Assembly (NCBI GenBank): GCA_001247695.2
Contig: LGRX02015308.1
Coordinates: 1-17,033 of the forward strand
Origin: Cymbomonas tetramitiformis
Lineage: Eukaryota; Chlorophyta; Pyramimonadophyceae; Pyramimonadales; Pyramimonadaceae
Reading direction: 5' to 3'
DNA length: 17,033 nucleotides
A model generated the notes under the pieces. The model did no database searches. It had not been told where the DNA came from and worked only from the letters and a program-made list of their open reading frames with translations. The translations under genes were made by a program, and so were the position numbers. Of this stretch, positions 8,177 to 16,020 are shown piece after piece. Numbering within the stretch: the first letter of the stretch is position 1; each line of letters begins with the position of its first letter.

Positions 8177-8621
8177 GTATGGTATCATCAACGCCATTCT
8201 GCGGGTTAGCATTGGCGGTGTGCTCTACACTTTTTAAAGTGTGATTGGCTACCCGTGCCCACGGAAGCTCAGATCGCAAGCTTCAAGCTGAAGAACTCCA
8301 TCCTCGGCGTGGACAAGGTGTCCAAGGCTTACTACACCTTCAACCCATGGGACACCTCCAAGTACACTATGGACAACCGAGAGCCCTACCTCCTGGCCAA
8401 TCAAGTCCAAGCGCAAGTAGTGATAGTCAAACACCCCTGCATGGATTCAGCGGTGATACTTGATACGAGCGACCGCAATATGGAGAAACTTGCACTCGTT
8501 GATAGGCCCGTAGGTAGTGATGGTCACTTTGACACATGCGGGAAGACATGTAGAGTCGGTGGCGAGCTCCTTCTGTGTGAGAGGGCAGGCTGCAAAGAGG
8601 CTATGCACGTGCGATGCGCAG
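8177..8621 (+). CDS. DUF4216 C-terminal half and first part of PHD finger
   Basis: Acceptor CGTGCGCAG at 8176. It begins YGIINAILRVSIGGVLYTF and hits a stop at T5 (8231-8235). One base away the frame continues through KCDWLP and REPYLLANQVQAQVVIVK, which are DUF4216 landmarks (the KCDWFD and FILA.Q...V.YV patterns). The PHD finger follows: CGKTC, GGELLLCERAGC and MHVRC. The exon ends CGATGCGCAG|GTTGCC at 8621 in phase 1. The finger lacks its last Cys pair until the exon at 9428. Confidence 0.75.
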
Positions 8622-8622
8622 G
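8614..8622 (+). repeat. Left copy of 9-bp target-site duplication
   Basis: ATGCGCAGG, immediately left of the insert. Its last G is the first base of the GT donor; the T comes from the inserted element. Confidence 0.75.
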
Positions 8623-9419
8623 TTGCCATAGCCACACATTTTTCCTAGAAGGCACCCAAATTTTTTTGGTCAATTTTTCGATGAAGCACCCAAATTTTTT
8701 TGGCAATTTTGAGAAGGCACCCAAATTTTGATAAAAATTTTCTTGTCCATATTTAGCTATAAGCATGCGGGGAAGGCTCTGCGCGGAGGGTTTGAGGCTT
8801 GGAGGCGCCCAAGGCGGTGGGGCGGTGGCTAGGAGGGGCGGAGGCGCGGACGGGCGGAGGCGCGGAGCGTGATAGTTATGTGACGAGATAACTAGAGGAT
8901 GACGAGTTAATCCCCGAGTGTGGAGGGTGTGTGACGCGGTAAGATGAAATAACGCGGTGAGATGAAATAACGCGGTGAGATGAAATAATGCGGTGAGATG
9001 AAATAACGCGGTGAGATGAAATAATGCGGTGAGATAGCATAATAAGGTATTTAGATAGCAATTTGTACCTCACTTGCTGATTGCATATTACGGTAATAAT
9101 ATTCCTGATTTTAGCCTTAACGTTAAGACATTCAAGACAGTAGACACCGAAAGCCACGCAAACGCAGCCGTGGCATCGACCAGCCGACCCCGCGATCGAC
9201 GCGAGCTCTCCATGATATCGTCACGTCGATCGATGTGGCCACGCATGTCACCCAAATTTTCCCAGAGCCCCCCATATTTCCCAGAGACCACCAGATTTGT
9301 CCGGACACCCCAGATTTTTCCTAAAATGCACCCAAATTTTTCAAAATTTTGAAATTTTTTTAAGCCAAAATAAGCACCCAAATTTTGAATAAAATTTTTC
9401 AAAATGTGTGGCTGCCCCA
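8623..9419. mobile_element. TIR DNA element forming the last intron of the PHD gene
   Basis: The 797-bp insert is bounded by a 9-bp direct repeat ATGCGCAGG and carries subterminal inverted repeats AGCCACACATTTT (8630-8642) and AAAATGTGTGGCT (9401-9413). There is no transposase frame inside. CACCCAAATTTT-like phrases recur in both flanks, and a GC-rich G-run segment (8760-8870) and an 18-bp tandem array (8934-9041) lie in the middle. A 9-bp duplication is typical of Mutator-like elements, though the terminal sequence alone does not settle the class. Spliced as GT-AG (8622-9427), it leaves the PHD finger intact. Confidence 0.75.
8934..9041. repeat. 18-bp tandem repeat, six copies
   Basis: Six consecutive units of the form ACGCGGTGAGATGAAATA (some starting ATGCGG) run from 8934 to 9041 inside the intron element; the first and last units are slightly diverged. 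Minus-strand open frame here is a repeat artefact. Confidence 0.93.
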
Positions 9420-9428
9420 ATGCGCAGG
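9420..9428 (+). repeat. Right copy of 9-bp target-site duplication
   Basis: ATGCGCAGG, immediately right of the insert. It supplies the splice acceptor CAG and the first base of the terminal exon. Confidence 0.75.
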
Positions 9429-9483
9429 GCTCACCGACATCCCCACTGGAATGTGGTACTGCAGAAAGTGTGATGACGCATAG
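9428..9483 (+). CDS. Terminal exon completing the PHD finger
   Basis: Begins after CAATGCGCAG at 9427. With the G from the previous exon it reads GLTDIPTGMWYCRKCDDA and stops at TAG 9481-9483. It supplies the conserved Trp two residues before the final Cys-x2-Cys pair, completing a canonical Cys4-His-Cys3 PHD finger (C-x3-C, C-x4-C, H-x2-C, C-x2-C). PHD fingers usually bind histone H3 tails; here that is inference only. Confidence 0.8.
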
Positions 9484-9857
9484 TAGTGCCTCTGTACACA
9501 TTTGATATACCTGTAATATACCAGATACGTATTGCGGACATATTGTAAGTATTATGCAATATGTGAGCAGCAGGGGGGTCTTGCCCCTTTACCCCATGCA
9601 GTCATGTGTTGCATAATTCACTCTGATTGTAGACATATTGCACATGTACTAAAGATATTATGCATGAGGGAATGTTTCAATATGTGTTCAACACATATAT
9701 TGCAAACGTGTTGAATGATTCATCTGATTGTAGACATATTGCACATGTATTGAACGATTCCTTATGCGTGAATGTTTCAACATGTGTTCAACACATGTTC
9801 AATACGTGTGTTGCGGGCGGTTGCAGACATATTGAACACCCCTCCAATCGTTTTGCC
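9484..9857. repeat. Non-coding tract with 101-bp repeat and palindromic CAATATG/CAACATG words
   Basis: Downstream of the PHD gene stop. CTGATTGTAGACATATTGCA starts at 9623 and 9724, a 101-bp spacing, and both copies continue into GAATGTTTCAA(T/C)ATGTGTTCAA-like text. Near-palindromes such as AACATGTGTTCAACACATG are frequent. It may include the 3' UTR of the gene. Open frames here are short and repetitive. Confidence 0.8.
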
Positions 9858-10035
9858 TTATTTCAATACATCGGGGCCCCAATTCAAAAAGCCCCCCAAA
9901 ACCGACTTCTGCGATACGCGTCCAAATGCCGTGAAAACTTGTCCCCATAACGCTAGACCCTTCCTTAGATGATACCAAGTGCTAGTGGGTGAGTCTGGCA
10001 CCATTTGGGTGCCCATGCTAGCATACTCATTTTCG
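9858..10035 (-). CDS. Putative second exon of the methyltransferase-like ORF
   Basis: After an acceptor GGACACAG the minus strand reads in phase from the preceding exon (split Gly codon) and continues ENEYASMGTQMVPDSP to a stop at 9858-9860. The exon assignment rests on matching phases and the intron-like sequence in between. No known motif is recognised in this part. The true 3' end is uncertain. Confidence 0.4.
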
Positions 10036-10169
10036 CTGTGTCCAGGCTGATCGCGGTTCAATAGTTTGGCCAATATGTTACACGTGTATTGGAATATCCA
10101 GATATTAGCATACCGTCTTCAATATGCCTCCAATATGCCTCCAATACGTGTTCAACACGTGTATTGAAC
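10036..10169 (-). other. Intron-like insert in the methyltransferase-like ORF
   Basis: On the minus strand it begins GTTCAATACACG and ends CACAG, 134 bp, with phases that fit on both sides. It consists of the same palindromic words (CAATACACGTGTTGAACACG, GGCATATTGGAGGCATATTG) that fill the introns of the plus-strand gene. The open frame continues into it (stop at 10058), so splicing is inferred, not certain. Confidence 0.45.
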
Positions 10170-10798
10170 CCGTCTAGAAACGTAGGGTCCCCTGGCATTG
10201 TGTAGGGCCCTTTACCCGACCAATAATCATGTGGAATGAAGGGTATGGTCCCCCTTGGGTATTTGAAGATTAACTTAAAACCTTTACCTGTCCACTTTTT
10301 GAGGTTCTTTGGAGACAATGGTAGGATCCAAATTCCCTCAAATCCCTCCGAAGTCCTGGCCGCCTCTAGGCCACGGGACAACGTCTGCATAACAGCAGAT
10401 GCTTCCCTTAGAACCCCACCATCAAAGGGTGGGTTTCCATAGACCTTTTTCCCTTTTCCAGTGACACTGTTGACATATGCATCTCTTGCAAGTCCATCCC
10501 ACCCTATCTTCCCTTTGTGGCAAAAGGGTCTCAACGCCTCCTTCATAGCTGCCGTGGGAATGCACCTCCTTGATTTGATTCCTGGGTGAGAGTTTACAGG
10601 GTTACAGAAAAGCTCACATCCGTCCTTTCCTAAGCCTCTCTCATCTATGATGATATCTAATAAATCTCTTCTTATTGCATAACAATTCTTCGGGTCACCC
10701 GACTCAGTATTACATGCTATAAGTGCCGAGTGGATATCATTGGCCCGTTGTGTGTAATTGCTGATCGATGTCTGGGGTGTATCAGTTGTCAGCCTATT
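10170..10798 (-). CDS. Dam-like DNA adenine methyltransferase domain (putative)
   Basis: Open on the minus strand from the edge of the palindrome element. Motifs: GWDGLARDAYVN, then KKVYGNPPFDGGV, then EGIWILPLSP and KFKYPRG-like segments. The Asn-Pro-Pro-Phe box is the catalytic motif IV of N6-adenine methyltransferases. The arrangement GL..D - x - GNPPF - hydrophobic LP - W resembles phage-type Dam (PF05869), a domain known from DIRS-type retrotransposons. The upstream part includes a Cys-containing segment (GCELFCNPVNSHPG). No initiator Met is obvious at the upstream edge, so it is probably the C-terminal part of a longer polyprotein, perhaps the adjoining LINE. It could also be an unrelated fold with a chance NPPF. 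Confidence 0.5.
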
Positions 10799-10800
10799 GG

Positions 10801-11445
10801 CTATTACCCTTCGGGTGGCTTAAGCCACCCTAACAGCGATTTAGGGTGGCTTAAGCCACCTTAACGTTTTCAATTATTACGGGAGCTATCGGTACCGGAA
10901 GGTAGATTTTTTTAGCTCAAAATGACGGCGACATTGTCTTTTTTTAGACACTATGTGCACTATTCGGCGAGCCCAAGTTCCCGGTGAGCAATTTTGGGAA
11001 GTATCCAAGAGGGTGCAACATTTAGTAAAATTTGAGCGATTTTCCCGGTTTTTTGCATACCCGTGCTACTTCAACCGAGATTTTGAGGGTCAAGATGACC
11101 TCGGATCAAACTTTTGGCAAGACACTGCAGAAAGAGCAGCTCGAGATCTTGACAACATGGGTCTCCAAATTTTGAAAGCGTCTTAGAGGAAGCCCCCGGT
11201 GAGCTAATTAGCTTAAGGTGGCTTAAGCCATCTTAAGGAAAATTGGGAAATACCCACCCTACTTCAACCGAGATTTTGATGAAGGTCAAGATGAACTCAG
11301 ATCAAACTTTTGATAAGACACTGCAGAAAGAGCAGCTCAAGATCTTGACGACACAGGTCTCCAAATTTTGAAAGCACCGCCGAAGAAGCCCCCATGAGCC
11401 CTTTAAGTTAGGGTGGCTTAAGCCACCTTAAGCTGCGGGTAATAG
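10801..11445. mobile_element. 645-bp element with CTATTACCC termini and AflII-type palindromes
   Basis: Ends are a 9-bp inverted repeat, CTATTACCC at 10801 and GGGTAATAG at 11437-11445. Just inside each end lie copies of the perfect palindrome GGTGGCTTAAGCCACC (10814-10829, 10845-10860, 11412-11427), and a degenerate copy is at 11213-11238. Between them is a tandem pair (about 11055-11204 and 11249-11399) sharing ACTTCAACCGAGATTTTGA and ACACTGCAGAAAGAGCAGCT. No coding frame is recognised; the 77-residue frame at 10953-11186 lies in the first copy. No convincing target-site duplication was found. Confidence 0.65.
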
Positions 11446-12200
11446 GCACTATGCCACTCAACTAACTTCCAGAATTCTTTCTTTTTGATGTACTGTAGGT
11501 CTTGGAAGTTGTGACTACCATCGTTGTTTGTGTCTATGGGCGCAGCGGCTACTGCTACAGTGCCTTTCCTAGTATTTGACAGCCTGTACATGCTAGCCTC
11601 TGGTAGGGCAGCAAGTGGTCTAAAGGCTGTTAAGTCATTGTCTATTTCTGCTAAGGGGAAGATTTCGGAGGGTCTGGTGATGCCACCCCTTGTGTTACTG
11701 CCTTCTATTATCAATCTCGGGTCTCCCGCTGTGGCTTTTCTGATAGTCTCTTTTATTTCCTCCTGCTGGTTTTCCCTTAACTGGTGTAGTTCATTTCCTT
11801 CTCCTGGGCAGTTCAGTTGGATATGTGTGTAGGTGCATTGTGCTGTTGTGCCGCATTTCTGGCAGGTCGGGCTTTCACCCATTCCCATCCTATGTGCTCT
11901 ATGTGGGGATGCCTGTAAGCCTGTGAGTTCCCTGCACCTATAAGCCGTGAAGTACTTGGATGCAATCTTTGATATATCCTTGATTGGTTTCACATGATTC
12001 TCCTCCAATAGTCTGAGTGCCCTGCCTTGTCCATGCATGTCTTTCCACTTTTTGTGGTGGTTCAATCTTTGGAGTCTCCTAATGTGGTTCCTGATGCCTC
12101 CCGTTATGGATTGTTCATGAAAGAGGAGGGAAAAATCTAAATCCCCGTCTTCATCGAACCTAAGCTGTCTCCCGCTGTATCTAAATGCCGCTCTTTTGGC
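11418..12200 (-). pseudogene. LINE C-terminal zinc-knuckle region
   Basis: After the frame break the coding signal continues as AKRAAFRYSGRQLRFDEDG, then a basic helix region and TCQKCGTTAQCTYTHIQLNC. This gives Cys-x2-Cys-x9-His-x4-Cys, as in the C-terminal zinc motif of many LINE ORF2 proteins that also carry RNase H. About 130 further residues of unknown function follow to a stop at 11418-11420 that lies inside the palindrome element. The natural C terminus has therefore been lost or displaced. Confidence 0.75.
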
Positions 12201-12831
12201 CGTCCTACAGTATCTACTTTGTCATGGAGCCTATCGTTATTGTGCCCTCTGATCCATTTAATCAGGAGTTTCGCTTGTCCCGTTGTGTTGTAAAATCCTA
12301 ATTCTTCCAGAATCAGTCTAATGGCTACCAAGTCCCTTCTGTTTGGCTCTTGCATAAGGTCCCTGACATTTAGGGTTCCAGGGTCACGGTTTACAGCATT
12401 GATAGTTGCCATAGAGTCAATTACATGGGTAAGGGGAACCAAGGTGTTCAGAATTTCATGCTTCCGATCTTGGAGTAACTTTCTGAGACCTAAAATTTCT
12501 GCAGTAGTAGGGCTAGGTTTATGGATGTTATCTATGATTCCTGCTGTGGGTGAAGTAATAGGCGTTTCCCTTGGTATGTTATGTTTGCTCATGACTGGTG
12601 TTGAGTCTCCCTCCTCAAATCTCATGTATGCTGCTCCGCAACTTGCAAAAGATGAGCTTTTGTAGAGCGATCCGTCACTTGCAAAGTCAAAGCTAACCCT
12701 ATTATCTGCTCCGTCATGTGTGCCCTGTTCTTCATCTTCTGATGCACTCGGGCAGCTAAATTCACTGTTATCCGCTGCACATGAGTTGTCGCACCTTGCT
12801 CTGAAAAGGTCTTTGAGTTTATCTCCAACAT
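12137..12831 (-). pseudogene. LINE RNase H domain
   Basis: The full catalytic set is visible: Asp in FASDGSLY (12674-12676), Glu in TTAEILGLRKLL, Asp in THVIDSMATINAVN, and His then Asp in WIRGHNNDRLHDKVD. This is the D-E-D-(H)-D series of type I RNase H, which degrades the RNA strand of the RNA-DNA hybrid during reverse transcription. The domain starts upstream of the first Met at 12625 and is preceded by an acidic linker rich in Ser, Asp and Glu. A one-base shift near 12190 separates it from the zinc-knuckle piece. Confidence 0.85.
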
Positions 12832-14216
12832 ATATATGTTAAGTATGTCTCGGCTCCCGGTCCTTCTCCTGTGTTGATCCTAGCTGTACTGTTGGCATGC
12901 ATTCTCAAAAAGTTTTGGTTCACCGGCATTAGGGTTGTACCGTCCTGCAGTATTTGATACTCATTAACTGATAAAGTCTTCAGTCCTGTTTTGTCCGGTA
13001 TGTATATCCCTTCTTGATCCTTGATGTACATTTTCAGTTGTAAAGTACCTGAGCCGGTGTCATGTCTCTGAACTGTGACTAGCTTTATCCCTTCCTGGCC
13101 CATTCCTGTCCCTTTCCAGCACATCATACCCTCCTCCGGGGCTTGCGGTGTGTCTCTGTATTTGGATTTAACCTTCCGCAGTTCTGCCCCTGACTCATCA
13201 CATATAACTTCTGTCTGGAGGGCTGAAAACCATGATGGGGGTTCTGTTCCTTGTAGGCTATGCTTTGCCCGTAATTCTTCCCAGCTAAGCATAAGCCCTC
13301 CACAAGACTGAAGAAAGGAACCCATGTATCTAAGATTCCGAGTTGCAACTAGCATACTTATCTTCTCATACACAGGTTTCGGGAGTGACGAGTAAAGGAA
13401 GGTCTGTAGTTCCTCGTAATCCTGAAGGGTTGAATGCTTTGTGTCTATAGAGTATCCATATTTTGACAATATGTAGCTCACCCGTTTGAACCAGTTCCCA
13501 CCTTTGTCTGTGGCTTTTTTGAAAGGTAGGTGGTGGGATAAAGGAGAGCCCTGAATTTTGAGTTCCCTCGCTTCTCTCTCCATGACATAACTTGCCATTC
13601 TGCTCCATGTGCTGCTGTTGTCTCTGTACAGGTGTGCATTCGGTGTGCCGTGTGTTCCCTGTATGATCTGGTCACTCCAATATTCGTATTCTGCTGTATT
13701 GCATAGTGTGATTAAGGTTTCCGAGATGCATGTAGCATGGGCAATGTCTGTTACATTGTCAATCCCCAGTCCTCCTAGTGCGGCCGGTGTCCAGACTAAT
13801 TGATGGTTTGTGTCTATGGGACAATTTAAGTATCTCAAGACAAAGTTTGCTATTGTGCCATCAATTTCTTTTGCTACATTGTTTTTTTCCGTGCAAATAA
13901 TCGATGTAACTTTCAAGGGATATGCCATTCTTGGTACAACAACCGCATTGATTATGTAACGAAGCTGGTTCAAGTTTAAGGTTTGTGTTTGAACTGACAG
14001 CAAGCTTTGGGTGAGCTTATCCATAAGTATCTGCTTTTGGTGTTCCCATCCGCCATCTAGCGCAAACCAAACCCCTAAGTATCGATTTGCTTCAGTTCTG
14101 TTGCTATATTCAAGATAGGCAGGGGTCTTGGGCGGAAGCCATTCGGACCATGTGTTGGGCCCTTCCTCTCCGTCTTCGATTTTCAGCATACCTCCGGACA
14201 TGAGTTTCTTTTCCAA
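12819..14216 (-). pseudogene. LINE RT thumb and linker region
   Basis: A 465-residue frame. Landmarks are ANRYLGVWFALDG (the conserved YLG motif after the palm), LNQLRYIINAVVVPRMAYPL (thumb helix with the typical R-Y...P...Y pattern) and LVWTPAALGGLGI (the P...GGLG motif before the linker). These place it between RT and RNase H of a plant-type LINE ORF2. The frame ends at a (TA)n tract near 12830, where the loss of one TA unit would explain the shift into the RNase H frame. Confidence 0.8.
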
Positions 14217-14488
14217 TTCAGTATGCCTTTCATATGCCTTACCCCTCTGTCTTGTAGGTTTCCTGTGGGAGTACTTAGATTTTTTTTAGCATTAATGGGA
14301 ATCCCTATGAACCTCATGAACTCATTGATCACCCCGAGCATGTCCTGTACTTCCTCTTTTGATTTCCCTATCAGGATGATATCATCACAGAAGAATCTGG
14401 CAAAGATGTTAGGCGGTGAATTCATGTTCAGCCATTTCCTGTTCTTCTGGGGTGATGTAGCTCCCGGGTTTATGGTGGCATCTCTCGG
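14183..14488 (-). pseudogene. LINE reverse transcriptase, palm motif C
   Basis: Reads RDATINPGATSPQKNRKWL, then IFARFFCDDIILIGKSKEE and a helix ending FIGIPINAKK. FCDD is the catalytic YxDD-type motif C in non-LTR RTs. It joins, in the same frame, to the Ty3 reverse transcriptase fragment immediately upstream, producing an artificial hybrid frame. Past the A8 run (14280-14287) the correct frame shifts by one base to meet the next piece. Confidence 0.75.
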
Positions 14489-14732
14489 TTTCTCCATGAG
14501 CTGAGTCAAAGGTTGTGCTACTTCAGAGAAGCCCAGCATGTACCGCCGGTAGTACCCAGCCAACCCCAAAAATTGGCGCACATGCGTGGCGTTTCCCAAA
14601 GCGGGCCAGTCCCTGATGGCGGCCAGCTTGTCATGTTGAGGTTGACTTCCTTCCCGTGAGATAACGTGCCCCAGAAAGCGTATCTGGGTCTGCAATAGTT
14701 GACACTTAGACTCCTTGAGGTAGATACTGTAC
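14489..14732 (-). pseudogene. Ty3/gypsy RT C-terminal piece, cut by the LINE
   Basis: Downstream of the frame break the minus strand reads YSIYLKESKCQLL, TQIRFLGHVISREG, RQFLGLAGYYRRYM and PLTQLMEK, the end of a Ty3/gypsy RT (FLGHVIS, FLGL..YYR, PLT.L). At about 14488 the sequence changes to the LINE. The RNase H, integrase and LTR that should follow are not in the window on the other side of the LINE. Confidence 0.85.
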
Positions 14733-16020
14733 CCTGGTTCTCACAGACTTCGAGAAATTGCTGGAGATGGGAAAGATGCTCCTCCAAGGTGTTGCTGAAG
14801 AGGATACAATCGTCCAGGAATATTCTTACAAAAGGAAGATGTCCCAGAGCGCGCTGCATGCGGCTCTGATAGCAGGAAGGACTGTTGGTCAACCCCATGG
14901 GCATCACCAACCACTCATACGAGCCATAGGGAGAAGTGAACGCCGTCTTTTCCACATCCTCGGACGCCATAGCCATCTGCCAGAATCCATCGACCGCATC
15001 GAAGGAGGAGAAGTACTTGGCCCCATGCATGGAGTCGAACAACTGCTGAATGTCGGGAAGTGGATATTTGTCCTTGACAGTCAGGCTGTTGATGGCTCGG
15101 AAGTCGCAGACCATTCTGAGTACTTCAGGTTTCCCAGGCTTGGGAACCATCAGCACTGGTGCAGCGAACGGACTTGAGGAAGGTCTGATGTAGCCCTTGC
15201 TCAGGAGTTCATCCAAGCGTTCTCGCAGTTGAGTCAGCTCCACCATGGACATCTTGTAGGGCCTCTTAGCGGGCTCGATGCCATTCCATCCCTCTTGCAT
15301 TCTCACATGGGCCACTTCATCTTTTCGCAGGGCGTCAAAGTTGGGCAGCGCTTCGCGAATTACTCGAGGTGAAAAGGACTCGATCAGCTTCTGAAACTTC
15401 TTTCTCCACTCGGGGGAGATTGAAGGGTCCTCCAAATTCTCGCTGGTGGCCACCGCTGATAACATCGAAGTCCCTACCAGAGGTGTCGCATAGGCCACTA
15501 AGATGTCGTGGGGTGTCGCGGCACTGTCCATTCCCGCATATCTGCGTCGAGAGGCTTTGATCTCCTTGGTCGCTTGGGCCGCTGATAACATTACCATCGG
15601 TTCCAGAGCCATCGCGGTTCTCTCGCCTCTGCGTGTAGAGCTACGCCCCGGCGAACATCCCCGTATCCGCACGGATTTGCCATGCTGGCGAAACTTGACT
15701 GATCCCCACCCATCATAGTCCAGCGTGACCGGCGAGAGGTGTCTCAACCACCTTCCTCCGAGTACAATGTCCACCTTGATGCCCAGAGGAAGTACTCGCA
15801 TCTTGATGACCTCGGAGTAAGTCCCCTCTGAAGTCTCGGCGGTCAGCTTGCCGTAAGCGACTTGCGCAGAGGTCTGCACTGACCCATCCGCGAGGGTAAC
15901 GTTCAGCGGCATCCCATTAGCGCGAACTGTGAGGTTCAATCTCTTGACGCACTCACTGGAGATGAATTCATCCGAGGCACCCGAATCCACCAGCACGCGC
16001 ACTCGCTGTCCCTTCAGCAA
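14733..16020 (-). pseudogene. Ty3/gypsy protease and reverse transcriptase fragment
   Basis: The frame opens at the satellite boundary. The aspartic protease (residues about 8-92) shows VLVDSGASDEFIS with the DSG(A) active site and DIVLGGRWL. RT (about 235-430) shows VLMVPKPGKPEVLRMVCDFR, motif A SSFDAVDGFWQ, motif B MPMGLTNSPSCYQ and motif C FLDDCILFS. FLDD replaces the commoner YLDD. Gag and everything upstream of the protease are missing; the 10-bp satellite begins exactly there. A one-base loss near 14730-14734 (CCC run) breaks the frame before the RT connection region. Confidence 0.88.

Larger units (their letters stand above)
4838..9483 (+). pseudogene. Chimeric CACTA/TNP2 transposase-derived gene with C-terminal PHD finger, frameshifted
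   Basis: About ten exons on the plus strand, deduced from GT-AG junctions and protein continuity. Recognisable parts in order are: the end of the Transposase_21 region (YDPMHEIMNLG), DUF4218 (7128-7544), DUF4216 (7743-8430) and a PHD finger (8530-9480). The N-terminal catalytic half of TNP2 is absent; exons before 6268 are unrelated and proline-rich. Most junction phases agree, but the frame breaks at about 6267 (GGG), 7540-7546, 7587-7591 (T5) and 8231-8235 (T5). CACTA termini were not found. It may be a host-captured transposase gene with assembly indels, or a decayed element. TNP2-family proteins normally act in the nucleus as DNA-binding DDE-like recombinases; that activity cannot be expected here. 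Confidence 0.7.
11418..14488 (-). mobile_element. 5'-truncated LINE (non-LTR retrotransposon) with RNase H
   Basis: Minus-strand fragments in order: end of RT palm with FCDD (14183-14488), thumb and linker (12819-14216), RNase H (12137-12831), CCHC zinc knuckle and tail (11418-12200). This is the order of plant-type L1/RTE-like ORF2 proteins with a C-terminal RNase H. The endonuclease and early RT motifs are missing, as expected of 5' truncation during target-primed reverse transcription. Three frame breaks separate the pieces: an A8 run at 14280-14287, a TA repeat near 12830, and a GGCC site near 12190. No poly(A) tail is visible at the lower end; the palindrome element adjoins it. Confidence 0.8.

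Noticed and set aside
4838..9483. Complete CACTA element with CACTA/TAGTG termini
   Set aside because: I looked for CACTA-type inverted ends and a 3-bp duplication around the gene and found none that pair.
11524..11832. Plus-strand frames opposite the LINE (also 12321-12665, 14758-15177)
   Set aside because: Antisense shadows of clear LINE and Ty3 domains on the minus strand.
14489..16020. Ty3 LTRs or primer binding site
   Set aside because: No repeated terminal sequence or tRNA-complementary site flanks the fragment; the upstream side is satellite and the downstream side is LINE.
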